A stretch of DNA of 64,000 nt from the NCBI GenBank assembly GCA_002245135.1, contig NGBS01000585.1:248001-312000 (forward strand), written 5' to 3'. Position numbers and translations under genes: made by a program. A model generated the notes under the pieces. It was given only the letters and a program-made list of their open reading frames with translations. It made no database searches and was not told the origin of the DNA. The DNA comes from Proteromonas lacertae. Lineage: Eukaryota > Sar > Bigyra > Opalinata > Proteromonadidae. Below are positions 24,117-34,657 of this stretch, in pieces. Every line of letters starts with the position of its first letter. Positions within the stretch are counted from its first letter, which is position 1.

Positions 24117-26161
24117 TTATGGTGCCATTGCATCAAGAGCAGCAGTTAATAATTTATCCATACGATCGATTTCTGTATCAGCTTTAGTTTGACTTTCTTT
24201 ATAAGGATATAGATTTCTTAAATTAGGTGATAATTTCAATGTCATTGTTCTACCATGATCATCACCTACTAATATTATAGGATCTCTTTGATTGAAGCAA
24301 ACATGAGTTAATTTAGCCTTCTTAACTACCTTTTGACTACAAATTGGATCATGCTTATTCACAGTCAAATCATATAGATGAACCATACCTTTAGAAGTAA
24401 CTGCACAGAATACAGTCGCACTGTAAGGTGACCAAGCAACATCACCCACTTCTTCGCCTAAATCAAATGTCATTATTGGTTCATTAATTCTATGATCCCA
24501 TATTCTCACTGTCCAATCAGCACTACAAGATAAAAACACACGAGGATGATATGGATTCCATTTTACTGTATAAATAGCCATATGATGACCTTCGTAAGTT
24601 TCTAAATATTGACCACTATAAGCTTTTGAACATTTATGTATTTTACCTTCTTCTGTTCCTACTATAAACATATGTTCACTTGTCTTATGAAAATCAAAAC
24701 ATAAACCACTTGCTAATCCTGTTAAAGCAGCACCTTCTTCTGGTTGTTCCTTTACTGTTGCTGTTGGTAATTTCAAGGACATTACAGGCTCCATTTTTAA
24801 CTCTGTATTAGTCATAATCCAATTAGCTATTATACCATCACCTGAGACTGAATAGAAGTTATGTTCTTTAGCTACATCTTCCTCTTGCCATCTCACTTCC
24901 CATACTGGATCACTATGAGTACCATTCTTTATACTTGATGAATATATTGGCTTATTAGACTTCAATTGTACATCAAATACTCTCACTGATCCATCATAAC
25001 AACCTACAGCTAATAATGATGGATGTTGTGGATGAAAATCTAAACAAGTTACTCCACTCTCTGTACTAAATGTGTATTCTGGATGTGAAGTATTTTTCAA
25101 TGAATATATATATATCAAACCACTATTCTGTTCTAAGAAATCATAACTACCAAAACCTACAGCAAACATATCTGGGAACTTTGGATGGAATAATAAGGAA
25201 GTAACTTGTTTCTTCTTTGATCTTTCAGAACAGAAGCACCATAATGGTAATAACGATCCTTTACCGTCAGTTCTGTAGGAATCTGCTTGATCTTCCCAGA
25301 AAGTAGCATCTTGATAAATATCATCTTCTTTATTTTGATTTACTATTCTTTCTAATATTTTTAATGTATAACCCATTGAATCTGCATGCATTACATCTGT
25401 TGACATTGACACTGTCCTATAATAACAATAATAATGGAATTATATATATATATATACTTAGCTGATGTATGTCCTTGTTGTATTTCATATTCATTCAAAT
25501 AATCATCATAAATTTTCCATTTTGATAAACTTCCACCAAAATTAGCTCTTGGTGGTGGTTTAGTTGTTACGAATTTCTCTCTCATTGGAGTTGTAAAGGT
25601 TTGAGCGGCTCGATCTGAGTAGTTGAATTGATTCCTCGTGATTAATAAATCATCTATATTTATTCCTTCTTCATCTTTATGTTCTTCCATTATTTTATCT
25701 ACTCTTTCTTTTTCTTCTCGTTTCTTTTCTTTGTCTCTTTCCATTTGCTCTTTTGCCTCATCACTGTCTTGTGGAATAAATACACCATCTACTGAATAAT
25801 GTATTGATAAACCATCTAAAACGTATGGAGTTTCTGCTTGATAGTTTTTATCTGTATAACTATATCTAACTTTGCACAATGGTTGATTCGGATCTGACCA
25901 TGATATGACTCTACATTAATACAGAATAGCAATTTAAAAATACCTTGGAACATCCTCCTCTTTTTGTTTATCAGTTAATTGAACATATCCTTTTGGTGTT
26001 ATAATTTGAGTGGTTGGACCAATATTGTCATCGTATATGGATGAGGTTTTGCCCTAAGAATTTATATTAAAACAATAAATAAATACCACTTCTACTTTAA
26101 CTGTCTTTCTAGCATGATATGCTTTAGGATTTTTAGTGGCTGGTGGCTTTGGAACAGGCAT
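24117..26161 (-). CDS. DNAI1: Axonemal dynein intermediate chain 1 (outer arm)
   Basis: Intermediate chain of the outer dynein arm, which powers ciliary beating. Starts MPVPKPPATKNPKAYHARKT at 26161; four exons join across 30-45 base introns. The N-terminal half has a charged coiled coil around EQMERDKEKKREEKERVDK and the motif FNYSDRAAQTF. The WD40 half carries family signatures KILERIVNQNKEDDIYQDA, LLPLWCFCSERSKKKQVTSL, FAVGFGSYDFLEQNSGLIYI, FSTESGVTCLDFHPQHPSLL and HSDPVWEVRWQEED. Length (about 670 residues) matches the family. These signatures separate it from DNAI2 and inner-arm chains. It shows the organism has motile cilia. Confidence 0.93.
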
Positions 26162-26194
26162 AAATAATCAAAAATATAACAAGTAACGTTTTTG

Positions 26195-26201
26195 GGCTTG
26201 A
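26195..26201. promoter_or_regulatory. GGCTTGA (TCAAGCC reverse) upstream of DNAI1
   Basis: Lies 34 bases before the DNAI1 start codon. One of the recurring TCAAGC(T/C) elements; its role is inferred from recurrence. Confidence 0.3.
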
Positions 26202-26299
26202 TTAAGTTTGCACTTCTATTTTGCATGAAACGGTATTATTATTTATTTTAATTAAAAAAACATCATTAATATATGAAATTGTAGATAAACAAATTTTAT

Positions 26300-28233
26300 T
26301 TAATCACAATCAAGTAGAGCTCTAACTTGATCAGGGGTATGAAGGAATATTGAATCAGGATCATCATATTGATTAACTGGATCATGAATAGCATTGTACA
26401 GTCTCTCATATATCTTACATATATTTTGAAATACTTGATTTCTACCCTGATTTCTTAATTTAGCTGTTAATAGATCAAATTGAGGTAATAGAGGAGAGAA
26501 CAACATCGAAGTCAATTGCTTTATCGATGAATATACTTCATCATATTTCCCATGTTGAGTTGCACTTAATGGAGTATCAGCTGATTTAGTCTGTAAAGCT
26601 AATAGTACCTGATCTAATCCACATTCTTTTATTAATACAGCAGTCTGATCACTTACTAATCTATCCATATAATCTTCCAATTCACTTCTTAAGTCTTGTA
26701 CATATTCACTTGTACATTCATAAACACATAAACTATTACTCAAACTATCCAGTGAATTAACAATAAATACATATTTATCTAAACTATCTAAACCTTGACT
26801 AGCTCTTTCAAATAATTCTTTAATAGGATTTACAACAATATCTAATATCTTCTTTATTGAAAACAAACTAGGATCATTTATAGATGATTGTTCATATAGA
26901 TTCAATAATTGAGTTATTTGTCCTATCAAATCAGTTACTGAATGTAATGGAGCTAAATCTACTGGATATGGAGCAGGACCAGATGTTATTTGTAATACAT
27001 TATTCGATACACATTCTTCTAATTTAGACTCAGCTGATTGTATAAGAGTATCGATTGTAGATATTAATCCTTCTACTGGTAACAATGGGTATAAAGTACC
27101 TCTATAAAATATCAACACTTGATAGATCTTATAGGAACTGATTGTATTTACAGTATTCATTAATATTTGTTCTACTCTAATATGAAATGTCTTAGATAAT
27201 CCACCAATTATTGCACCTAATATATCTTTCTCTTCTTTCTCACCATCAACAATTAAACTCCATAGATTCGATATTAATTCTTTTTCACTAGCTACAGTTT
27301 GATGAATCCAAGCAAACATATCACCAATATATCGAATAGGATCATGAGCGTTTAATTCGATTGGTTTATAACCACTGTTTGGAGATCCTCTGGTTAATGC
27401 AATTATGAACTTTCTAGATAAATCTCCTCTTCGAGAATGAACGATACTTTCTTTACAATGTTCTAGAAATATTGATCTTAAGGATAGATAATAGAGTGAT
27501 AATCTTAAATTATTGATATTTTCAGTTTGTAAGGATTTTTCTGTATTTAAACTTTGACATACCTGTTGAGTATAACTATATAGTCGTTTTAAACCTGTTT
27601 CTCGTATTGAGGAGATATCTTCTAATATTGGAATACATGCACTGTGTAAAGTTCCATCTTCATTTAACATTCTATTACAATCTTGATATATTTCTTCACA
27701 TCGCTTTAAGGCACGGAGAAAATCGGATAAATTGTTTGGTAAATTACATTCATTCAAACAATCTCGTTGATCTGAAGATAACTGAAAACGATTTAAGAAT
27801 TTTATTACATTCTCAGCTTTATTCTCGATACATTTTCTATTTACATTATTTCATATGTATATATACCTTTCTTTATCCAAATTATCAATTCCACTCAGAA
27901 ATTCGGAAGCAAGAGCTTCAGTTTCATTTATTGTACTGATTATTGAAGAAAATCGAGATTCTAATGTCGCTACAGAATCATCTACTAAATTCAACTTCTA
28001 TTTCTAATAAAAATAACAATATATACTTCTTCTACTTCTTCCATGCTTTCCAAAAACGATTTTGCTAAATCCAACCCTCTATCTTCTATATCTGTTCTTA
28101 AAGAACGACGACTTTCTAACGTATTACCACTATCACTATAGAAACTGGATAAAGAATCCAAAGACTCTAACATCGATGGAGTATCAGTTCTCATCTCCAA
28201 TACCTTTTTCAATTTTTTATCAATTATACGCAT
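26300..28233 (-). CDS. COG6: Conserved oligomeric Golgi complex subunit 6
   Basis: COG6 is part of the lobe B tether for retrograde vesicles at the Golgi. It starts MRIIDKKLKKVLEMRTDTPS at 28233, and two short introns separate three exons. Family segments are SRKFIIALTRGSPNSGYKPI followed by ELNAHDPIRYIGDMFAWIHQ and TVASEKELISNLWSLI, and near the C-terminus NAIHDPVNQYDDPDSIFLHT and PDQVRALLDCD. The N-terminus has the expected coiled coil with DSLSSFYSDSGNTLESRRSL. Length of about 620 residues fits the family. The start lies 19 bases from the stop of the HFM1-fragment gene on the same strand, an unusually short spacer. Confidence 0.92.
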
Positions 28234-28251
28234 CTTAATCTAAAAGGTTTT

Positions 28252-29135
28252 TCAAAAAAAATCAAACCTATTCAAGCTTTTAGTAATTTCTATTTTCAAT
28301 ACACAAAACAAACAAACATAATAAAAAAAAAGAATAATTAAAAGGTAAAAATTAAAAAGTAAAGAAAAATCTAAAAAAAAGATAAAAAGACCTGCTATAA
28401 GTATAGCAATTATTATATTCTTTAATGAATATAATATTCTTATAATTTCATTGCCTCCTTCCTCACCTCCATCATCACCTCCTCTATTAACTGCATTACC
28501 TCCACCATTATCTTCTCTACTGACTATTGTTCCATCTTGTGAGCCATTTTCACTAGCAGTTTTAATTGCACTATTATCATTTGCTGAGTCTATTGTTGAA
28601 ATGATATACATTAAACCGAACTTGGAGAAAATATTCTTCCAATCTAATAACCTTTCATTACATAAAGCCTTAATTGGACAGATGTAAATAATCTTTGGTG
28701 GAGTCTCACCTCTAAAGTTATGAAACGCATAACTCTACGGTTTAAGTTCATTTAATAACTTTAAAATTGCCAATTCAAATATCACTGTCTTTCCAGATCC
28801 CTAATTAAATAATAAAATATATAGATAGTATACTGTTGGAGAACCTACAACTATGTTGCTATTCTGCTGATATATCTCAGGAAATACAACGCTTTGGACT
28901 GCATTAAAGTGGGTAAACGGAAATAAAAGTCTACAACATATTAAAACTATAACATCATACTGATATTCTGCTGGTAAGAAATGTACAGGTATTAAACTTG
29001 AAGAACTATCATCCTCTTTATAATTTGTTGTTGATTCGAACTTTCTATAGATTATTGTTGGTTAATTGGAACTTACTCATTATTTGCACACAAAATCTCA
29101 TCATTACACTCAAAAATATTGCCTAGATCGTTCAT
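28252..29135 (-). CDS. HFM1: N-terminal fragment of HFM1/MER3 helicase joined to a hydrophobic tail
   Basis: HFM1/MER3 is a meiotic DNA helicase that promotes crossovers. Four short introns are removed to read: LLFPFTHFNAVQSVVFPEIY, then NIVVGSPTGSGKTVIFELAI (Walker A), IIYICPIKALCNERLLDW and KNIFSKFGL. These match the start of the helicase domain up to the segment before ELTGD. From there the frame continues without break into STIDSANDNSAIKTASENGS, a Gly/Asp/Asn-rich stretch, and hydrophobic helices (NIIIAILIAGLFIFFLDF and LLIILFFYYVCLF). Motif II (DExH), motifs III to VI and the winged helix are missing, so it cannot be a working helicase. Total length is about 240 residues against over 1,000 in the family. 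It is probably a broken gene or an exapted fragment; whether the tail is translated is unknown. Confidence 0.7.
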
Positions 29136-29247
29136 TATTCAAAATAAAACACAAAAGTGATTCGGTTTATGAAAAAATATTTACACACACCAAAATATTT
29201 AAAAATGTATAGAATTAATAATAATGAATCTTAAAGTGTTTATAGCA

Positions 29248-30537
29248 TTATATATGTTCATTGCATATTCTAATAAACACTTCTTCTAAACTTGATTGAT
29301 TGAATGACCATTCTTGAATTCCTAACTCATGATAATGTTGTTCCATCTTCTCAAATACAGTAGCTACATCTACACTGCTATTTATCATATATGTTTTATT
29401 CTTTTCTCCACTTCTTATTATCTCAAACTCATTCGTTATTTCTTTTGATATAAAATCACTTACAACATCCCATTTTATATCTTTTCCTGTTATTGTTAGT
29501 TTATATCCTTCTCCTAAGATATTCTTCAAATGTTGTTGAGTACCTAAACAATGTAAATCTCCATCTACCATTATTCCAATACTTTTATAAATTAAAAAAA
29601 ATATCAAATTCATAATAGATATTTAAAAGGATATGAGAACAAAGAGTATCAGCTTCTTCCATTGAATGAGTTGTTAATAATATTGTTGATCCAATCTTTG
29701 TTTGTTCTTCTATTATTGACCAAATATGTCTTTTTGTTTCAGGATCTAATCCAGTAGAAGGTTCATCTAATATCAATATCTCAGGATTTCCAATTAACGC
29801 CAATCCTAATGATAATCTTCTCTTATTTCCACCTGATAGTTTTTCACAATTTCTTTTAAATACATCTCCATCTAAGGATATTCTGTGAGCTGTTAATTGT
29901 ACAAGTGCACTTTCTTCATTATTCCTTATACCCTATTAATATATAGATATAAATATAATATACATACTTTTATCATTGCTATTAATTGTAAATGCTGTTT
30001 AACACTCAATGCATCATACACTATATCTTCTTGCCCACACAATCCAATCATCACATCATCAGAATTCTTATTTCTCAATATGAATTCTCCACTTGTATTG
30101 GATATATTCTTAGTAATCATTTGAATTGTGGTTGTTTTACCAGCTCCATTTGGACCTAATAATCCAAAACATTCTCCTTCTTCAATTGATAAACATAAAC
30201 CATCCACAGCTACTTTGGCTGATTCTTTTGCACCTCCTGGATATCTATTACATTTAGTATAACTGAATATGCATATACATTTTTACTAAATCTTTGATAT
30301 ATATTATATCTTTCTCTAATCTTCCTTCATGAACTTTCTTCTTTTCATTTATTACATCTCTTGCCTATTTATTATTATTATTATTAGAAAATAATGAAAT
30401 ATACATATTCAGGTGGTGAATCAACTGCTTCTTCATGTTTTCTATCTTCTTCATCTTCTGGTTGTAATAATGGTAATTGTAAACTATCTTTTGGCTTTGA
30501 AGAACAACTCTTCTTAAAACAATGAGTAATTTTCATC
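29248..30537 (-). CDS. ABCA-type ATP-binding cassette protein, no membrane domain seen
   Basis: Nucleotide-binding domain of an ABCA-family lipid transporter. Start at 30537 ([20 protein letters not shown]) is followed by an acidic [11 protein letters not shown] stretch as in linkers that precede ABCA ATPase domains. Motifs in order: Walker [18 protein letters not shown]-loop [14 protein letters not shown], signature [15 protein letters not shown], Walker [20 protein letters not shown] and switch [13 protein letters not shown]. The end ([13 protein letters not shown]) is the usual ABCA C-terminus. Four short introns interrupt it. Normal ABCA half-transporters have about 500 residues of membrane domain before this point. 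I found none upstream to about 30940, where the next gene starts on the plus strand. It is therefore either a soluble stand-alone ATPase or a truncated gene. Confidence 0.8.
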
Positions 30538-30863
30538 TAAAATATATAACAAAAATAATTATAAATAGATACAAATGAACTAATCATCATTATTACGCCA
30601 TTCTATTCATAATATTAAACGCAAGACTTTAGTTAATTCCTTACGTGAGTTTATTCAAGAGTTATGGGTATTGTTTTATATCATTATACTCATTCAAACA
30701 CCATTCATCTATCTATATCGTCATTTCTTGCTTCAATCACATCATAATCATCATGTAATATATTATTTTCTTTCAATTAATTATGTGTCAATTTACATTA
30801 ACATTAATAATTCTACAGAAAAGAAAACATCCGAATTATGAAGAATAGAACAATAGAATGGTT

Positions 30864-30887
30864 TCAAGCCAATTGAAATAAGCTTGA
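30864..30887. promoter_or_regulatory. Inverted pair TCAAGCC / AAGCTTGA
   Basis: TCAAGCC at 30864-30870 and AAGCTTGA at 30880-30887 stand 61-85 bases before the start of the kinase-like/TPR gene at 30949. They may form an inverted pair of the recurring element. Function inferred. Confidence 0.35.
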
Positions 30888-30948
30888 CATCTTTTCATTC
30901 TAAATTCTTTGTGATTGTTGTTATTTTAGTGGTTATTAGTTGAAATTA

Positions 30949-32686
30949 ATGGATGCACTTTCTTGTTTGTTGAGTAGTCATAAATACGAAGTATTTTTAT
31001 TTAGTCTAATTTTTACTTTTTTAGTTAATAAATGTTAGTTTAAATTCTTGTAAGTTACAAAATATTAGAAAATCGGATGATCGTTTAGAAAAATTGGTTA
31101 AAGTATTAGATCTGAGTGGATTAGATTCAAAAGTAGTTGATGAAGTAGTGTGTACAATGAACAAAGTGAATAATCTGGATCTTCCTGGTTTAATGAAATA
31201 CAATATTATAGAAAATAATGGGAATGTATTATACAGAATAATGGATGAATATAAAACTCATTTAGATGAAATAAATCCATTAAAATACTTTGAAGAGAGT
31301 GGCTCATATGAAATATTAAATGGAATATTGATGGTATTAAAGAGTTTGCATGAAAATGGAACAATTCACAGTGATTTAAAACCATCCAACATCTTTTTAA
31401 ATGATAAAAATGAAGTGATTCTAAGTGACTATTGCAACAATCTGTTGTATAAAGGAAGAGAAGAAAAGATAAAGAGAAATGAAAATGATATATGTTTTGT
31501 TAGTATTGATGAATTATTAGGAAAGGAATTAGATATTTCAAGTGATATTTGGAATTTTGGATTGATGTTTTAGTACATAAAAAGTGGCAAATATCCTTTT
31601 ATTGGTTTAAATATATCTAAAACTTCAGAGAATATTCGAGATGTGTGAAAATTCCTCAGAATTGAACTTCTTTTTAGAAAAAATACTTGTTAAAGAAAAG
31701 GCATATCGTTTAGGATTTAATGAAGTAATCTAATAAAAATAGAATTACACAAATCAGAAATTGTAGGAATTCCATTATATAAATGTTGTTTAAATTGTTT
31801 TCTTTCATTGTATTACTATTGCTTAGGTATTAACTGTTTTGATAATGTATAATAATATTATTATAACCATGTGATTATAATAAATAGAAAGAATATAAAG
31901 ATGCTCTTCCATATTTTAATAGTGCATTAGAATACTGTTCATCAAATGAGAAGAAAGGGTGGAATAACAGTTGGATTGGAGACTGTTTTTATAACCTTGT
32001 ATGTCAATGATATAATAATAATAAATAGAAAGAATATAAAGAAGCTCTTCCATATTTTAATAATGCATTAGAATATTGTTCATCAAATGAAGATAAAAAT
32101 CTTTATAATAGGTATATTGCTACTTGCTATGAAAGAAAAGTATATTAATAATATTATAATAACGAATAGAGAGAATATAAAGAAGCCATTCCATATATAG
32201 AAACAGCTTTAGAATATTGTTCATCTAATGAAATTAAATGGAGAAGTTACTGCAGTTTAGGAGAATGTTATTATCGTTTAGTATAATTTATAATAATTTA
32301 TGAATACTAGAAAGAATATGAAGAGGCGTTGAAATATCACTTTAGATCATTTGAATTTGCAGAGACTATGAATGAAAGATATGTAGTAGTAGTGAAAATT
32401 GCTGAAAATTATTTAGGATTAGATGATAAAGAAAGATCATTATCACATTTGAATGAAGTTCAAGTTGAATTATGTAATGATGAAATGAAATGTTTCTATT
32501 ATAAAGTAATGGGGAAATTTTACCTTAAAAATGTATTATAAATGTAATATTTATATTAATGAATAGAAAGAAAAAGAGAAAAGTAAAGAAATTATTGAAA
32601 ATGCCATGAAGTATATTGATGTTCTTGAAGATGATGAAGCAGAGAAGGATGAAATGATTGCTTTATATAATGAAGCTAATAATTAA
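30949..32686 (+). pseudogene. Kinase-like domain plus TPR repeats; stop and frame break in kinase part
   Basis: Starts MDALSCLLSSHKYE (30949) and splices to LINVSLNSCKLQNIR. The kinase fold is visible: VLKSLHENGTIHSDLKPSNI (HRD is HSD, catalytic-loop Asp kept), VILSDYCN where DFG should be (Asp kept, Phe-Gly lost) and DISSDIWNFGLMF. The frame then meets TAG at 31571-31573, before YIKSGKYPFIGLN, the normal continuation, and a further shift near 31650 is needed to read FFLEKILVKEKAYRLGF. After that four TPR units follow, each in its own exon of about 110-220 bases and separated by introns of about 30 bases: KEYKDALPYFNSALEYCSSN, KEYKEALPYFNNALEYCSSN, REYKEAIPYIETALEYCSSN and a fourth KEYEEALKYH unit. 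The last exon ends DEMIALYNEANN. It looks like a dead or dying copy of a kinase-TPR gene. TPR exons could still be expressed alone. Confidence 0.6.
31571..31573 (+). other. In-frame TAG in conserved kinase helix
   Basis: The codon sits between SSDIWNFGLMF and YIKSGKYPF, a continuous segment in protein kinases, so one residue is replaced by a stop. The only GT-AG intron that would remove it also deletes the conserved DIWNFG segment and breaks the frame (32 bases). Confidence 0.6.
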
Positions 32687-32807
32687 ACAATTTATTGACA
32701 TTACTTTATTGTATTAACTATTTTTGTTATTCACAGTAAAAAGAAGAATTATAAAGAAAAAATAAAGAATTATATAAGAATGATTATTTTTAAATTATTT
32801 ACATATT

Positions 32808-34427
32808 TTATATTCCTGATACTCCATTTTCCATTCCCCATTTCTTTATTATTCTAGTGATATACTCAACTTGAGGATTACTTGGAGAACTTCTCAACAT
32901 TTTTACTACTTCTTTCAAACTATCTTTATTCTCTACTCCAGCTACAACTTGTTGAAATACACCAACACAAGCACCTCGTTTACCTTCAAATAAATCAGGA
33001 TCACTGTCTAATCTCTCCAATATACTAAACGCTTTGGCTGAATAGAAGAATGCTCCCATTTTGTAACATTCATTCGCTATTAATGTCAATAAATTGAATG
33101 TATCTTGACCACTTTCCATATTCACATATAAATTCCAAGCTTTTCGAGCTTTACCATTCATTATATAACATCGACATAACCAACTAACATATACATAATC
33201 TTCACGATATTTCTCATTCTGAATTGATTCAAAACATTCTTCAGCTGTTTGATAATCACCTGTGGATGCTGTACTTATTCCATAATTCCAATTAAATTCA
33301 TCATTATTTTGCATATATGGTTTAATTGATTTTAAATAGATATTCACATCTTCAAATTGATTAATTAAATAGAAACAAGAGGCCATGCATTCTCTACCAG
33401 GTATTGTATCACATTCAGTGGGAGATGAGCCAACTAATTGGAAGTATTGTTGAGCTGTTCTTAAATGTTCACGACTATTTGTACTTTGACCTATATAAGT
33501 ATTAACTATGGCTTTTAAGATGAATTCAGTTGGACATTGGGGTTCTACATCTTTCATTAAATCATAAGCTTCATGAATCTCATCATTTCGCAAATAAAAT
33601 ATTACTAAATTCAATCGTGCTTCTGGGATTAAATCAACTAATGGAGGTAAGACTTGTAAAGCATTTTCACCATTTCGAAATACTACTAAATTGTGTTTTA
33701 TTAAATCATTATCTAATATATTATATCCTTTATCTTGTAATGCTTTCAAATCAGTTTCTGCAGCTTTTCCATTGTATAATCTACTACTATTACAAGCTTT
33801 CAAATTCAACGCAACTACACTATCAGCATGACTTTGTAAATAAACTGTTAAGATTTCTAAACTTACATCATAATAATCCATTTTGTAATAACACATTGCT
33901 ATATATACATTCAATGCAATATTGTCTCTCTCTTCTAATAAGATCTTTTTATAAGCATCTGTAGCTTCTTGATAATTTCCTCGCAAATAGTGTAATGCTG
34001 CTATACTCAGTTGATCTTCGATCTTGTCAGTGATTTTTTGATGAATACTCACTAGTTTATCATCATTATTGTCGTGATGAGCTAAATACAGTTGAATACG
34101 AGTTTTTAATGGGCAATCTGGTCCTTGTTCTACTTCCTCAGCTGCTTCTTTCCATAATTGCAAATAATAATAACAGGCAGCCATATATAAATGAACTTCT
34201 TTTCTTTCAGCATTTTCATTTAAAACATCTTGATAACATTTCAAGGCTTTATCATATTGACCAGAATGAAATGCACAATATGCGATCCACATACTACAAT
34301 CATCATTTGCTTCTTCAGTGTTTTTGTAAAACTCTAATAAAGTAATAGCACCACTATAATCATTATTTTTCAAATATTCATCTAAGGCTGGCTTTTTTTT
34401 CTTTTCTTGCTGAGATTTCGATCTCAT
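32808..34427 (-). CDS. IFT56: Intraflagellar transport protein 56 (TTC26)
   Basis: TPR protein of the IFT-B complex that moves motility-related cargo into cilia. A single uninterrupted 539-residue frame begins MRSKSQQEKKKKPALDEYLK. Signatures along the family: DYSGAITLLEFYKN, WIAYCAFHSGQYDKAL, YQEATDAYKKILLEERDNIA, LNVYIAMCYYKMDYYDVSLE, HNLVVFRNGENALQVLPPLV, PEARLNLVIFYLRNDEIHEA, QQYFQLVGSSPTECDTIPGR, CYKMGAFFYSAKAFSILERL and YITRIIKKWGMENGVSGI. Length and ending match the family (about 550 residues). It is one of few long genes here without introns. Confidence 0.95.
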   Translation of the reverse strand: MRSKSQQEKKKKPALDEYLKNNDYSGAITLLEFYKNTEEANDDCSMWIAYCAFHSGQYDKALKCYQDVLNENAERKEVHLYMAACYYYLQLWKEAAEEVEQGPDCPLKTRIQLYLAHHDNNDDKLVSIHQKITDKIEDQLSIAALHYLRGNYQEATDAYKKILLEERDNIALNVYIAMCYYKMDYYDVSLEILTVYLQSHADSVVALNLKACNSSRLYNGKAAETDLKALQDKGYNILDNDLIKHNLVVFRNGENALQVLPPLVDLIPEARLNLVIFYLRNDEIHEAYDLMKDVEPQCPTEFILKAIVNTYIGQSTNSREHLRTAQQYFQLVGSSPTECDTIPGRECMASCFYLINQFEDVNIYLKSIKPYMQNNDEFNWNYGISTASTGDYQTAEECFESIQNEKYREDYVYVSWLCRCYIMNGKARKAWNLYVNMESGQDTFNLLTLIANECYKMGAFFYSAKAFSILERLDSDPDLFEGKRGACVGVFQQVVAGVENKDSLKEVVKMLRSSPSNPQVEYITRIIKKWGMENGVSGI

Positions 34428-34657
34428 CTAATAGAATTAAACAAAATCACTATACTATGTTTTTGTTTTGAATTACAGCTTTTGACATCAACATTTTCGA
34501 TTAAAATGGCTGATAAAGAAAATTCAAAATTCAAAAAAATAAAAAACTGAAATTGAGAAACGAATATATTTCTTTATATTCATTATTTTAAAATCTCTTC
34601 ATAAACCTATCCAAAAACATATTAAAACATTTTTTTCTTTTAAAAATAATATATAAA

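Noticed and set aside
30595-30840. Plus-strand open frame with a hydrophobic stretch (ELWVLFYIIILIQTPFIYLY) and an intron-like GTAATA...CTACAG, perhaps a small membrane protein
   Set aside because: Its frame has a stop (TAA) just before it and no in-frame ATG after, and no upstream exon could be found. It lies in the spacer between divergent genes.
943-31573. A changed genetic code in which TAG is an amino acid
   Set aside because: Only two TAG codons interrupt conserved frames, while TAG ends most introns and TAA, TAG or TGA stop conserved genes normally. Point mutations explain them better.
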